A stretch of DNA of 64,000 bases from an uncultured Verrucomicrobiales bacterium (GTDB taxonomy: Bacteria > Verrucomicrobiota > Verrucomicrobiia > Verrucomicrobiales > Akkermansiaceae): contig CALGJQ010000033.1 of the NCBI GenBank assembly GCA_937928545.1, positions 62,001-126,000 of the forward strand. Reading direction: 5' to 3'. A model generated the notes under the pieces. It did no database searches, was not told the DNA's origin, and saw nothing but the letters and a program-made list of their open reading frames with translations. Below, piece after piece: positions 35,811 to 46,100 of this stretch. Numbering within the stretch: the first letter of the stretch is position 1; every line of letters starts with the position of its first letter. A program made the translations under genes and the position numbers.

Positions 35811-36878
35811 ATGAACGCTCGAAAACCTTGGCTCCTGTTTTTGCCACTTTTGTTCTTGGCTGGACTCGCCGTGACCTGGTCCATTGTCAGCCAATCTCCG
35901 ACTCCTTCCCCCGAACCCTCTCCCAAGCCCACTTTGGCTTACCCGGAGTCTTCCGTTCCAAAAGCCGGAATCTTCCAGGGAGCCCTCGCGTTCCCTCCTT
36001 CCGAGCGTCGCGCGGGCTTCGCCGCCTTGAAGGTGGAACTTGCCTCCCTGCCCGCCGAGGAAGCTCTCGCCCTTGCCCGCGACTTCCTCGCCCGTGGTGA
36101 AAATTCTTCCACCGGAATGTCTTTCGAAATAGGGGAGGGGGGCGAACTGACCGGCTGGCCTACTTTGCGGACCTTTGTTCTGGATGCTCTCCGCCGTATC
36201 GATCCTGCTGCCGCTGCTGAGATCAGCCGTGATCTCCTTGCCGCTCCTACCACTGCTGATGAATGGGCTCTCGCCCTGCGCAATGTCGCCTCCGGCCCGG
36301 ATGACGCTCCGGATTTCCTCCATCAAAAAACCCTCGAACTCATCGAGAATCCCACCTGGCAAGCGGCCCCTTCGGTCGGCTTCCTGAATGCCTTCGATGT
36401 CCTCGTCCATCTCGGCTCCGCCGAAAGCACTCCCATCCTTTCTGGCTTTCTGCAAAACCAAGCCCGCCCTGATCTCGCCCATGCCAGCTTTCTCACCCTC
36501 AATGGCCTTATTCAAAAAGCCCCCGCCGAAACCCTCGCCCAACTCGCCACCGACCGTGATCTCCATCAAGCCCGCCCTGCCATGGTCGCCCAACAATTCG
36601 CCCGCGCCGACCTCACCGACCAAGCCCAGCGCGAAGTTCTAAAGTCTTGGCTTATCGACCCGACCCGCACTCCGGCCGAACTCATCGCCTTCACCCAATC
36701 TTTCCCTAATCATAATCACCTAGCTTCAAAGAACCTACTCACTACTGCCACGCCGCCCTCCTCCGGCACCATTAAGGAAAAGAGCGAAGTAGCCCGTTAT
36801 ATCCTCGCCGCTTGGCAAGAGGATCCTACCTTCGCTAGAATTTCACCTCATCTCCACGCAGTCATCAGCCGCCTGTAA
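35811..36878 (+). CDS. Membrane-anchored helical-repeat protein
   Basis: 355 residues. An N-terminal hydrophobic helix (about 6-28, LLFLPLLFLAGLAVTWSIV) is followed by a proline/serine linker and an all-helical region rich in Ala and Leu. Its pairs of helices (about 60-340) look like a HEAT-type solenoid without exact repeats: DALRRIDPAAAAEISRDLL, GFLNAFDVLVHLGSAES, ASFLTLNGLIQKAPAETL. No enzyme motif is seen. The helix could be a signal anchor, placing the solenoid in the periplasm. It lies between the cyclase and the giant secreted protease and may be an adaptor; its function is unknown. Confidence 0.62.
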   Translation: MNARKPWLLFLPLLFLAGLAVTWSIVSQSPTPSPEPSPKPTLAYPESSVPKAGIFQGALAFPPSERRAGFAALKVELASLPAEEALALARDFLARGENSSTGMSFEIGEGGELTGWPTLRTFVLDALRRIDPAAAAEISRDLLAAPTTADEWALALRNVASGPDDAPDFLHQKTLELIENPTWQAAPSVGFLNAFDVLVHLGSAESTPILSGFLQNQARPDLAHASFLTLNGLIQKAPAETLAQLATDRDLHQARPAMVAQQFARADLTDQAQREVLKSWLIDPTRTPAELIAFTQSFPNHNHLASKNLLTTATPPSSGTIKEKSEVARYILAAWQEDPTFARISPHLHAVISRL

Positions 36879-36953
36879 AATTAGGGAATGTAATTTTTTC
36901 TGCAAGATTCCCCCATTTGCTCGTCAATTTGCCAACTTCATCAATCAATTCTC

Positions 36954-39900
36954 ATGAATCCCTCCCAGCAACTCTTCGTTCTCCTCAGTCGATCATTAGC
37001 TAAACGCAGCCTGCTTTCAGTGGCGATCTTTTACGGCCTGGCGCTTCACGCGTTTGCTCAGCAATTCGGAGACTTCACCTACACTACTGATGGCACTTCA
37101 GTGACGATCACGGATTACCCGGAAGATGCTGTTGGAGCGGTAGTGATTCCTTTTACCATTGATGGAAAACCAGTCACCGGCATCGGAGATTCCGCGTTCG
37201 ACCGCTGTAGTAGTATTTCCAGCGTCACTATTCCTCCTGGCGTCACTATTATTGGGACCAGAGCTTTCAACTACTGTGATTCCCTAGTTAATGTCAATAT
37301 TCCTGATGGTGTAACTAGCATAGGGACACGTGCATTTGGTATTTGCGAAGGGCTGACTAGTATCATTATTCCTGACAGCGTTACTAGCATCGGAATTAGC
37401 GCGTTTTTCGGTTGTGATGGTCTGACAAGCATCAATATTCCTGACAGTGTTGTCAGTATCGGGCAAGGCGCATTCGCAGACTGCGCGAGTTTGCTTTCTA
37501 TCACTGTAGCTGTTTCCAATCCAAATTACAAAAGTTTGAATGGCGTCTTATTTAATAAGGTCCAGACCCTTCTTATCCGATATCCTGGGGGAAAGATTGG
37601 TAGCTACACCATCCCTGATAGTGTTGTCAGTATTGGGCAAGGTGCATTCGGATACAGCGCAAGCCTGACTAGTGTCACTATTTCAGACAGTGTCACCAAC
37701 ATTGGAAATGGAGCCTTTATTTTATGCACAGGCCTAACCAATGTCTCCATCTCTGACAGCTTGGTTAGTATAGGTAGAGAGGCTTTTAGGTATTGCTTTG
37801 CATTGGAGACCATGAACCTGCCCAGTAGCGTTACAACCATAGAGACAAGGGCCTTCACCGATTGCACGAGTCTTACATCCATTACGGTGGACATCCCCAA
37901 TCCAAACTACAGCAGTTCGGGAGGAGTTCTCTTTGATCGAGCGCAAACCATTCTCATGCAATACCCAAGTGCAAAGCTGGGTGAGAGTTATAGTATTCCA
38001 GAAAGCACCCAAATTATCGGAGGGTTGGCCTTCCACGGATGCACTAATCTTACTGCTGTAACAATTCCAGATAGTGTCACTACCATTGAAGCAGACGCCT
38101 TCCGTCTCTGTCGTGAGCTGATAAGTATTACCATTCCGAATTCCGTTACAAGCATCGAAAGAGCAGCGTTTTATCAATGTTCAAGTCTCACGAGTGTAAC
38201 TATTCTGAGTAGCATCACAACAATCGAAGAATGGGTTTTCTCTGGCTGTAGTAGCTTAACTAGTATTTCAATCCCTGAAAGCGTCACGAGTATTAATTCA
38301 TCGGCGTTCAGCGGTTGTAGTAGCCTGACTAGCATAGTAATTCCTGAAAGTGTCATCACCCTCGGAGATTATGCATTCAATAACTCGGGGCTTGAACGAG
38401 CCGATTTTTTAGGCGCGTCTCCTACCCTAGGTTCAAATACATTCTCCAACACCGCTGCTGATTTTGCGGTCTATTACTTCGAGGGAGCGGAGGGCTTCAC
38501 GAGCCCGACTTGGGAAGGCTATCCCTCCTTAGCTATTTCGCGCGGCGAGCCGAGTTCCGGGCAGGTATCAGATGGGTTTCTCACACAAGTGGAAGGTGGT
38601 CAGCTTCTGGGACTATCCGAGCAAGCTGACGGTGGGATCATTTTGACCGGAGATTTTACTTCGGTGAACGAGCTTCCCCGGAGCCGGATCGCTATGCTCA
38701 ATCCTGATGGAGTTCTCGAAAACCCAGACTCTCCGTTCGCCGGTGGAATCGATGATCTGACTTATTTATCCGCGCTGCAAGCAGATGGGCAGATCATCAT
38801 TGCTGGCCGCTTTAGGACGGTGGGGGGACAAACACGTAGCCGGTTGGCTCGCTTAGATTCAACCGGTAGTTTGGAATCTCTCTCGAGTTTTCAAATCGGT
38901 TCGGGAGCGAATGGAACGATTGATGGGGTCGCCATTCAGCCGGATGGAAAGATCATTGTGGTGGGCGCATTTACTGAGTTCAATGGCGAGCCTCGGAATG
39001 GGATCGTCCGGCTCTTGCCGGATGGCTCGTTGGAGTCGGAGGAGGATTTTCAGATCGGAAGCGGACTGTCGGGGGGATACCTCGCTGGAGTTGCTCTTCA
39101 GGATGATCAAAAAATTCTGCTCTGGGGTGATTTTGATTCCTTCGACGGCCAGCCTCGCAGTGGCCTGGCCCGCCTTCGGACTGATGGGAGTTTGGAAGGT
39201 CTGGATGAATTTGATGTGGGTAGCGGGGCCATAGGCGCGGTCAGATCCCTTGCGCTTCAGAATGATGGGAAGATCATCATCGGGGGAACTTTCACTCGGT
39301 TCGATGGGCAGACCCGCAACCGCCTCGCCCGTCTCCAGCCAGATGGCAGCTTAGAGGGATTGGAGACTTTTCAGATCGGAGTCGGAGTGGTGGGGGACTC
39401 CTCAGCCGTCGTCTCGAGTATCGCCTTACAAGCAGATGGAAAAATTCTCTTAGGTGGGCGATTCGAACGGGTTGCTGGAGAGTCTCGTAATAACTTGGCT
39501 CGACTTTTACCGAACGGCTCGGTCGAAAGCCGGGAAACCTTTCATCCGGGAGATGGTCCCAATGGGTCAGTCAACGCGCTTCTCGTAAAGCAAGACGGCG
39601 GAATCTTGGTCGGAGGTCCTTTCGATGCTTTCGACAACCGCGTTCGAAAGGGGATGGCCCTCCTCCACAACGACGAGGCGACACGCGAACTCATCGTTCC
39701 CGACCCAACGCGGGTGAGGTGGTTGCTCGGGGGAGGCGGCGCTGCCGTTTCTCAGGTGAGCTTTGACTACTCGACGGACAATGGCATGAACTGGATTCCG
39801 CTCGGGCCAGGAGTGCGGATCGATGGGGGTTGGGAGCGTTCGAATCTCAATCTGCCTCAGGGTGGTTTGGTGCGGGCGACCGGGACGACACGCGGAGGTT

Positions 39901-42900
39901 ATTTTTCTTCTTCCACCGGTATTGCGCAACAAGAAGCAGTCTTCCTGACAGAGGAGGGGGTCTTCACGCAGGGAGTTAGGGATCTTACAGCCGGATCGGT
40001 CACTTTGGTGGGGGCGGTTTCGTTGCCAGAGGCGGCGACGGCTTACTTCGAATATGGATCTTCTCCCTTCCTTGGACAGGAGACGGGGAGGCTCAATGCC
40101 GGGGGTGAGTTTGCGACCGAGCTGGCTTTGCCGGTCGAGGGACTTTCGGCAAATACCAAATACTACTATCGCGCGGTTGCGGTCGGTCCGAGTGGGCGGA
40201 CTGAGGGGGTGGTGAATACTTTTACGACTCGGCTTGGGGCACCTCTTGCGGCGACCGGTAAGCCAGCGGATGTGACCAATAATTCAGCAACCCTTGTCGG
40301 GGGTGTTAATCCACAGGGGCTCCAAACAGAGGTCTTTTTTGAATACGGAGCAACCGTAGGGCTCGGAAGTACGACATCTCTTGAAGTTCTTCCCGCCGGT
40401 CTCGCGGTGGTCGATGTCACCGCGCCACTCATGGCCTTGGCGACGAATGGGACCTATCATTACCGCATCGTCGCAAGCAATTCGGTTGGGGAAGTGCGGG
40501 GTGAGATTGTCGATTTCCAAGCGACTCCGGCCTCCGGTCGCACCGAGCCGACGGCCAGACCGATCCTCTCCAATACCACCGCCACTGCAATTGAGCAAAG
40601 CAGCGCAATTATTACCGGCCAAGTCGATGCTCGGGGCGGAACCACTTTGGTGAGCGTGGAATACGGTCTCAATTCTTCCTACGGGAGTGCCACGGTGCCG
40701 CGTGGGGTGGGCAATGGAGAAGGCTCCGCTGACATCGCGGTTTCTCTTGCTAACCTTCTGCCCGGGACAAGCTATCACTTCCGTGTTGTCGCGACGAATA
40801 GCTTGGGAACCCAGGCCGGTTCGGATGGGACCTTCCGTACTGCCGATCTGCCGCCTGAGGTAGCGACCGGGGCAGCAGCAGTTGTGAACACCACCACGGT
40901 CGAAGTTAAGGGGGCAGCCGATCCCAAAGGGATTTCAGCAGAAGCTTATTTCGACTACGGAACGAGTCGAGATGCCCTAAACCTCAGTGTGGCCACGACT
41001 CCAGCGAGGATTGAAGGGAACCAAATCAGCAATTTAGCTGCGAAGTTCTACAACCTTCGCCAAGGAGTCACCTACTACTATCAAATCCGCGCAATCAGCG
41101 AAGGCGGAACGAGTCGTGGAGATATCCGCTCCTTCGAAATCGAAGCTCTTTCCGGGTTAGTGCAAACGCTCCCCAAGCCAGTTCCCCAGGCCGAACGCTC
41201 GGGCTTTGTTCTGGTCAATCTCACCCCGTCAGGGATCGCAAGTGGCTGGCGTTTCGCAGGCGAAACCCGCTGGCGCGCCAATGGCGTCCCCGCGACCGGG
41301 TTGACGAGCGGAGACCGTCGTATCGAGTTTCGTCCGCTCCCCGGATATCGGACTCCCGCTCCCGAAGCGATCACAGTGACGAGTGGAGAAGCCGCTACCT
41401 TTGTTAGCAAAAACTATGTTGCAGATGCCGGAGCGGCGAAGGGAAGCCTGCGAGTCATCTTGAAGCCCGACTCGCTCGCCTCCATAGGACTCGCGCAATG
41501 GCGGCTCCTCGGCGAGACCACTTGGCGGGATAGCGATGCGAGTGCCGCGAATCTTGCAGTGGGTTTCCATGTCATCGAGTGCAAGCCAGTCTCTGAACGT
41601 CGGACGCCTTCTCTCGTGAGCGCGGAAGTCCGAGCGAACCTTGTGAGCGAATCTGTTCTCACTTACTTCCTGGCAGGAGAGGCCACTGGCACACCTGCCG
41701 AGGTCCTGCCTTACGATCTCGCGGCGGTTGATTCCTCTGCCGCGAGCGTTGGCCAACTCCGCAGCTCGGTGGGAAGTGGAACTGGCTTTGCCGTGAGTGA
41801 GCGGGTGGTTGCGACAGCTGGGCATGTTGTCTTTGATGATAGCACTCTCACATTTGTGCCTGATCTCGAATGGCTCTTTCAACGTGATGCCGATATTCAC
41901 GAGCCGCTGCCGCAAGCGGCCCAAGGAGTTCACCTCATGACCGGTTATGCCGCCCGACGTACCGCCGAAAGGACTCCTGGCACCTCTTCTCCACAATCGC
42001 AGTCGCTCGACGTCGCGGCGGTTTACTTCGCAGAAGAGATCGGTCGCGGAGCGCAGAGCGGATACTTGGCGAGCGACCTCGCAGTCAACGAATACCTCAC
42101 CTCCACCAGCCTGAAAACGCTTGTTGGTTATCCCGTCGAAGGAGTCCCAGCCAGCGACCGGGGTCGCCTCCATGCTACCCCTCCGGGCAATGTTTCCTTC
42201 ACTGCAGCGGGCGAGAGCACCTATTCGACTCGCGACCTTCTCGGATTAGGTGGGCTATCAGGAGCGCCACTTTGCGTAGCTCGTGAAAACGGAACCTTCT
42301 ATCCCGCCGGGATTTATCTCGGGGGCGATGGCCGGGCGGTAGTGCGGGCAATCGATAGCAGAGTGACGGCCCTCTTCCGTGAAGCCCGGATTAGTGCGAC
42401 CGGTGGCGGCAATAACACGGGCGGCGGGATCACCTTGAGCACGGTCGTTTCCTTTGGGGAAGGTGAGCCTGCGCCGGGAGCGCTTAAAGTCATCATCGAG
42501 CCTGCGTCCGCTCGCGAGGCCGGAGCAGCGTGGGCGCTGGGAGCAGAGGGCTTCACAAGTACGAGTGGGAACCAGCGTAATGGTCTCGACGGCGGAGTCT
42601 ATGATCTCACCCTTAAGGATGTCCCCGGTTTCCGCGCTCCCACCGCACAAGTGATGCAGGTTACCAATAATCAACTGACCACAATCACCTTCACTTACGC
42701 GCCTTTATTCAATGCGATTGAAACTTGGCGAGTGGCCAACTTCGGGAGTGCCGAAAACACGGGCACCGGAGCCGACGAAGCCGACCCCGATGGGGACGGA
42801 GCAAGCAACCTCGATGAGTATGGCGCCGGAACTAACCCGAACGATGCGAACGACTTCTTGCAGGTCCTTAGTGGAACAAAGTCAGGCCTGAATAGCTACC

Positions 42901-43091
42901 TCGCGACAGTCGCCGGGAAAGCGGGACGGACCTATCGGCTTGCCAAATATTCAGTCGAGGCAAAAAGCTGGCAAGCCGTCAGTAGTCAGGGGCCGCTCGT
43001 CGCTGATGGAATCATTGAGCTCAAAGACAGCAGCGCATTGGGCAAGCTGGGGATCTACCGGGTAGAGCTTTCTTTTGAAGGCGGAGAATGA
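36954..43091 (+). CDS. Giant secreted LRR/delta-60/Fn3 protein with embedded trypsin-like protease
   Basis: 2045 residues. In order: signal peptide (about 1-36, ending AFAQ); BspA-type leucine-rich repeats (about 75-515, the recurrent IPDSVTSIGxxAFxxC unit); seven or so delta-60 beta-propeller repeats (about 545-910, QxDGKIIIGGxFTxFxG pattern); three to four Fn3-like domains with the recurring FEYG..YYYRAVA pattern (about 1005-1390); two PEGA-like domains (about 1418-1570). A trypsin-like domain follows (about 1600-1815) with His1624 in TAGHVV, Asp1686 in SLDVAAVYF and Ser1769 in GGLSGAPL. The C-terminus has a Ca-binding thrombospondin-3-type DPDGDGASNLDEYG. BspA repeats usually mediate binding to surfaces or proteins. 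A surface-bound or secreted protease is likely. Its partner is probably the kinase encoded 22 bp downstream. Confidence 0.85.
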   Translation: MNPSQQLFVLLSRSLAKRSLLSVAIFYGLALHAFAQQFGDFTYTTDGTSVTITDYPEDAVGAVVIPFTIDGKPVTGIGDSAFDRCSSISSVTIPPGVTIIGTRAFNYCDSLVNVNIPDGVTSIGTRAFGICEGLTSIIIPDSVTSIGISAFFGCDGLTSINIPDSVVSIGQGAFADCASLLSITVAVSNPNYKSLNGVLFNKVQTLLIRYPGGKIGSYTIPDSVVSIGQGAFGYSASLTSVTISDSVTNIGNGAFILCTGLTNVSISDSLVSIGREAFRYCFALETMNLPSSVTTIETRAFTDCTSLTSITVDIPNPNYSSSGGVLFDRAQTILMQYPSAKLGESYSIPESTQIIGGLAFHGCTNLTAVTIPDSVTTIEADAFRLCRELISITIPNSVTSIERAAFYQCSSLTSVTILSSITTIEEWVFSGCSSLTSISIPESVTSINSSAFSGCSSLTSIVIPESVITLGDYAFNNSGLERADFLGASPTLGSNTFSNTAADFAVYYFEGAEGFTSPTWEGYPSLAISRGEPSSGQVSDGFLTQVEGGQLLGLSEQADGGIILTGDFTSVNELPRSRIAMLNPDGVLENPDSPFAGGIDDLTYLSALQADGQIIIAGRFRTVGGQTRSRLARLDSTGSLESLSSFQIGSGANGTIDGVAIQPDGKIIVVGAFTEFNGEPRNGIVRLLPDGSLESEEDFQIGSGLSGGYLAGVALQDDQKILLWGDFDSFDGQPRSGLARLRTDGSLEGLDEFDVGSGAIGAVRSLALQNDGKIIIGGTFTRFDGQTRNRLARLQPDGSLEGLETFQIGVGVVGDSSAVVSSIALQADGKILLGGRFERVAGESRNNLARLLPNGSVESRETFHPGDGPNGSVNALLVKQDGGILVGGPFDAFDNRVRKGMALLHNDEATRELIVPDPTRVRWLLGGGGAAVSQVSFDYSTDNGMNWIPLGPGVRIDGGWERSNLNLPQGGLVRATGTTRGGYFSSSTGIAQQEAVFLTEEGVFTQGVRDLTAGSVTLVGAVSLPEAATAYFEYGSSPFLGQETGRLNAGGEFATELALPVEGLSANTKYYYRAVAVGPSGRTEGVVNTFTTRLGAPLAATGKPADVTNNSATLVGGVNPQGLQTEVFFEYGATVGLGSTTSLEVLPAGLAVVDVTAPLMALATNGTYHYRIVASNSVGEVRGEIVDFQATPASGRTEPTARPILSNTTATAIEQSSAIITGQVDARGGTTLVSVEYGLNSSYGSATVPRGVGNGEGSADIAVSLANLLPGTSYHFRVVATNSLGTQAGSDGTFRTADLPPEVATGAAAVVNTTTVEVKGAADPKGISAEAYFDYGTSRDALNLSVATTPARIEGNQISNLAAKFYNLRQGVTYYYQIRAISEGGTSRGDIRSFEIEALSGLVQTLPKPVPQAERSGFVLVNLTPSGIASGWRFAGETRWRANGVPATGLTSGDRRIEFRPLPGYRTPAPEAITVTSGEAATFVSKNYVADAGAAKGSLRVILKPDSLASIGLAQWRLLGETTWRDSDASAANLAVGFHVIECKPVSERRTPSLVSAEVRANLVSESVLTYFLAGEATGTPAEVLPYDLAAVDSSAASVGQLRSSVGSGTGFAVSERVVATAGHVVFDDSTLTFVPDLEWLFQRDADIHEPLPQAAQGVHLMTGYAARRTAERTPGTSSPQSQSLDVAAVYFAEEIGRGAQSGYLASDLAVNEYLTSTSLKTLVGYPVEGVPASDRGRLHATPPGNVSFTAAGESTYSTRDLLGLGGLSGAPLCVARENGTFYPAGIYLGGDGRAVVRAIDSRVTALFREARISATGGGNNTGGGITLSTVVSFGEGEPAPGALKVIIEPASAREAGAAWALGAEGFTSTSGNQRNGLDGGVYDLTLKDVPGFRAPTAQVMQVTNNQLTTITFTYAPLFNAIETWRVANFGSAENTGTGADEADPDGDGASNLDEYGAGTNPNDANDFLQVLSGTKSGLNSYLATVAGKAGRTYRLAKYSVEAKSWQAVSSQGPLVADGIIELKDSSALGKLGIYRVELSFEGGE

Positions 43092-43113
43092 ACCACGACC
43101 AAGTCCTTTCAAT

Positions 43114-46100
43114 ATGAAACTAGTTTGCATCAAATCTTCTACAGACGAGATCCTTTTTAGCGGAGTGCTCCCAGTTGGCGAATATGTCATCGGGCGGAGT
43201 GAGGACAGTGACATCATGATCAATGATCCCTCGATCTCGCTCCAGCATGCCCGGCTGATGATCGATACAGGTGGAGCTTCATTTTCGGATCTTGGGAGTC
43301 AGAGCGGCTCTCTTTTAGATGATGCTTTAATCATCGGTGATTGCACCATTCCAGAGGGCTCGGTGGTTTATTTGGGTGAGGTGTCTCTTAATCTCACCAC
43401 GCCACCTGCCGCGCTGGTTTTGAACTCTGTCGCCAGCTACGCAGCCGGAGAAATGATCGCTAAAGGCGGCATGGGAGCGATTCTCCAAGCCCAGCAGAAC
43501 GCGATGGGCCGCCTTGTCGCGATGAAGGTGATGTTGAAGGAGGATGATGCCCACGCCACGGCCCGCTTTGTCAATGAAGCCCGCATTACCGGTAAGCTAG
43601 AGCACCCGAACATAGTGCCCGTGCATGAGCTGGGTGTAGATAATGACGAGCGTATTTTTTACACGATGAAGCTGGTGCGCGGCTTCACGCTCACCCAAGT
43701 CCTCGCCGAGGTGAGCTCCGCCATTCCACAGGCCATTGCGGCGCGTCCCCTGAGTGAGCTGTTGATCATTTTTCAGAAAATCTGTGATGCCCTGGCTTTT
43801 TCCCACGCTCGCGGGGTGATTCATCGTGACCTGAAGCCGGACAATATCATGCTCGGAGATTTTGGTGAGGTTCTCGTTATGGACTGGGGGCTGGCCAAGG
43901 ATTTGCAAGAGGGCCATACGGAATCCGTCGCCGATGATCCGCTCATTCCGCAGAGCGGTGGCACGATGGATGGCGCGATTTTGGGCACCCCCGCTTACAT
44001 GTCTCCAGAGCAGGCCCAGGGGCGGATTTCCATTCTCGATCAGCGTTCTGATATTTTTGCCCTAGGTGCTATTCTCCACGAGATCCTTCACCTACACCCG
44101 CTTGTGACAGGCTCTAGTCCATTGGAGATCGTTCAAAAGATTGCCCAAGGTCAGTTCGACCCTCCGCCAACCGATCCACTGCCGCATGTCCCGGGAAAAA
44201 AGGCCCCGTCCTCGCTCAGTGCCATCGCAGCAAAGGCTACCGCGCTTGATCCCGATCAGCGTTACGCTAGCGTCGCAGATCTCCAGGCCGACCTCAGCGC
44301 TTATCAGACCGGTTATGCCACCGGAGCAGAAGAAGCCTCGCTGCTGACTCATCTTTCGCTCTTTTTTCAACGTCACCGCGCAATGTGTTTGACGGTCGTA
44401 GGTGCCATTTTACTGCTTGCGGCGTCCTCCATCTGGTTTCTGACAAATGTCGTTCACGAACGGAATCTTGCGGAGGTTGCTCGTGGCGAAGCGGAAGATG
44501 CCTTGGCTCTCGTTGAACCCGCCCGCCAAGAGGCTGAACGTCAGCGCGATGTTGCCACTGATGCGCTCGGTCAAACCGAAAGCGCCCGGGCTGAAACCAG
44601 CCGCGAGCGCGACCGCGCCCTCACCGCGCTGGATCGAATCAAGGACATGAAGAAGCGGGCCGATGAAGCGCTCGCCACTCTTGGGAATTCCGATGAAATC
44701 TATGCCGCTCTCTCTGGCCTCTCACTGCGCTCCGGCAATGTCGAGGAGGCCTTGAAAAGTATCGACCGAGCTCTCGCAGCCCGCCCGCGCGAGGCCAGCT
44801 ACCTCGTGGCAAAGGCGAACCTGCTCCAAGCCAGTGGTCGATTCAGCACCGCCATTCCAATCTACCGTCGCGCGCTTGCGATCAAGCCGGACCCTGTCGT
44901 TCAAGAGAATCTCGAACTCACCGAAAGCCTCGCAGCTGAAATCGGCGAGGAGCAACGCCTCACCGCAGACATCATCGCTCGGTTAAATGCCGCACTTGCT
45001 GCCCAAAAACGCGCTTCCGTAATTTTAAAAGAGACCGACGCTCCGCAAGTTAGCGAGAAAGACAAAAAGCCCGCCCCATCCGAGACTCCGCCGGATCCAG
45101 AGATCTTGGCCTTCGCCAAGAAGTTGGGTGCCATTACCGAACTCGACGGCTGGTCGCTGGATCGAATAAAAAGGGACAAGGATGAGAGTTTTACGCTCAG
45201 CTTGAAGGGCATGAGAGGATTAGGAAACGAGCACCTAGCACTGCTCAATGGCCGTAAGATTGGTTATCTTGATCTATCACAAACAGGCATCTCTGATCTC
45301 TCACTTCTGCGTGATATGCCCTTGACTGGCCTTAATTTGTGGAGGGCGAAAAGCATTGTCGATCTCTCGTCGCTTTCGCAGTTTTCACTGACGGAACTTA
45401 CCATCACCGGCTCAGGAGTAACCTCATTCGATGATCTTCGTGGAATGAAACTTCGTCGCCTCTATGCCACCTCTCGTGAACTGACTGACATGTCGGCTCT
45501 GAGTGACCTTACTGAGCTGGAGCTTGTTCAATTGCCTGATCACCTCGCTAGAGTCGATGTTTCGCAGCTGACAAAGCTCCGAAACGTTGTGCACAACCGC
45601 ACCAATCTCAAGCACGGCTATTACCCCGGCGAAGAGTTCCGCAAGTGGATGCGCCTCAGCAATGAGCAGTGGAAAAAGTGGGAGAGCACGATTCGCCAAA
45701 CCGACGCCAAAGATGTCCGCCCGGACCGTCTCACGGTCCGGGATATGGGAGGGATCGATCTGGATCTGCGCGGTACCAATATCACGGATCTGAGTCCCCT
45801 CGCGAAGATGCCGCTGCACCGCATCATCATTGATACCCAGACTGACGAACTTGATGTGAGTCCGCTTCAAAATATCTCTACCCTCAAGTATGTCTTGATT
45901 GATCGGGCGCGGGTCAAGTCACTGGCCCCGCTCGTGAGAATGAAATCGCTCACTTCACTGGCCGTGCCAAATAGCCAAGAGGGTTTGGGCATTTTTCAAG
46001 GTAAAAAGGGACTGACTCACCTCTGTTACAGCTTTAACAGGCAGCTCCTTGAACCTGATACGACGGTTGCTGAGTTCTTCAAGCCGGCCCCGAAGGTTGT

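Noticed and set aside
35805-36623. Minus-strand 272-codon frame opposite the helical membrane protein
   Set aside because: Biased, glycine-rich translation; the plus-strand product has a clear signal anchor and helical repeats.
37190-38400. Regularly spaced DNA repeats that could suggest a CRISPR array
   Set aside because: They are in-frame BspA-type leucine-rich-repeat codons with variable sequence, no identical repeats and no cas genes.
41229-42173. Minus-strand 314-codon frame opposite the giant protease gene
   Set aside because: No domain, and it covers the trypsin-coding region of a well-supported gene on the other strand.
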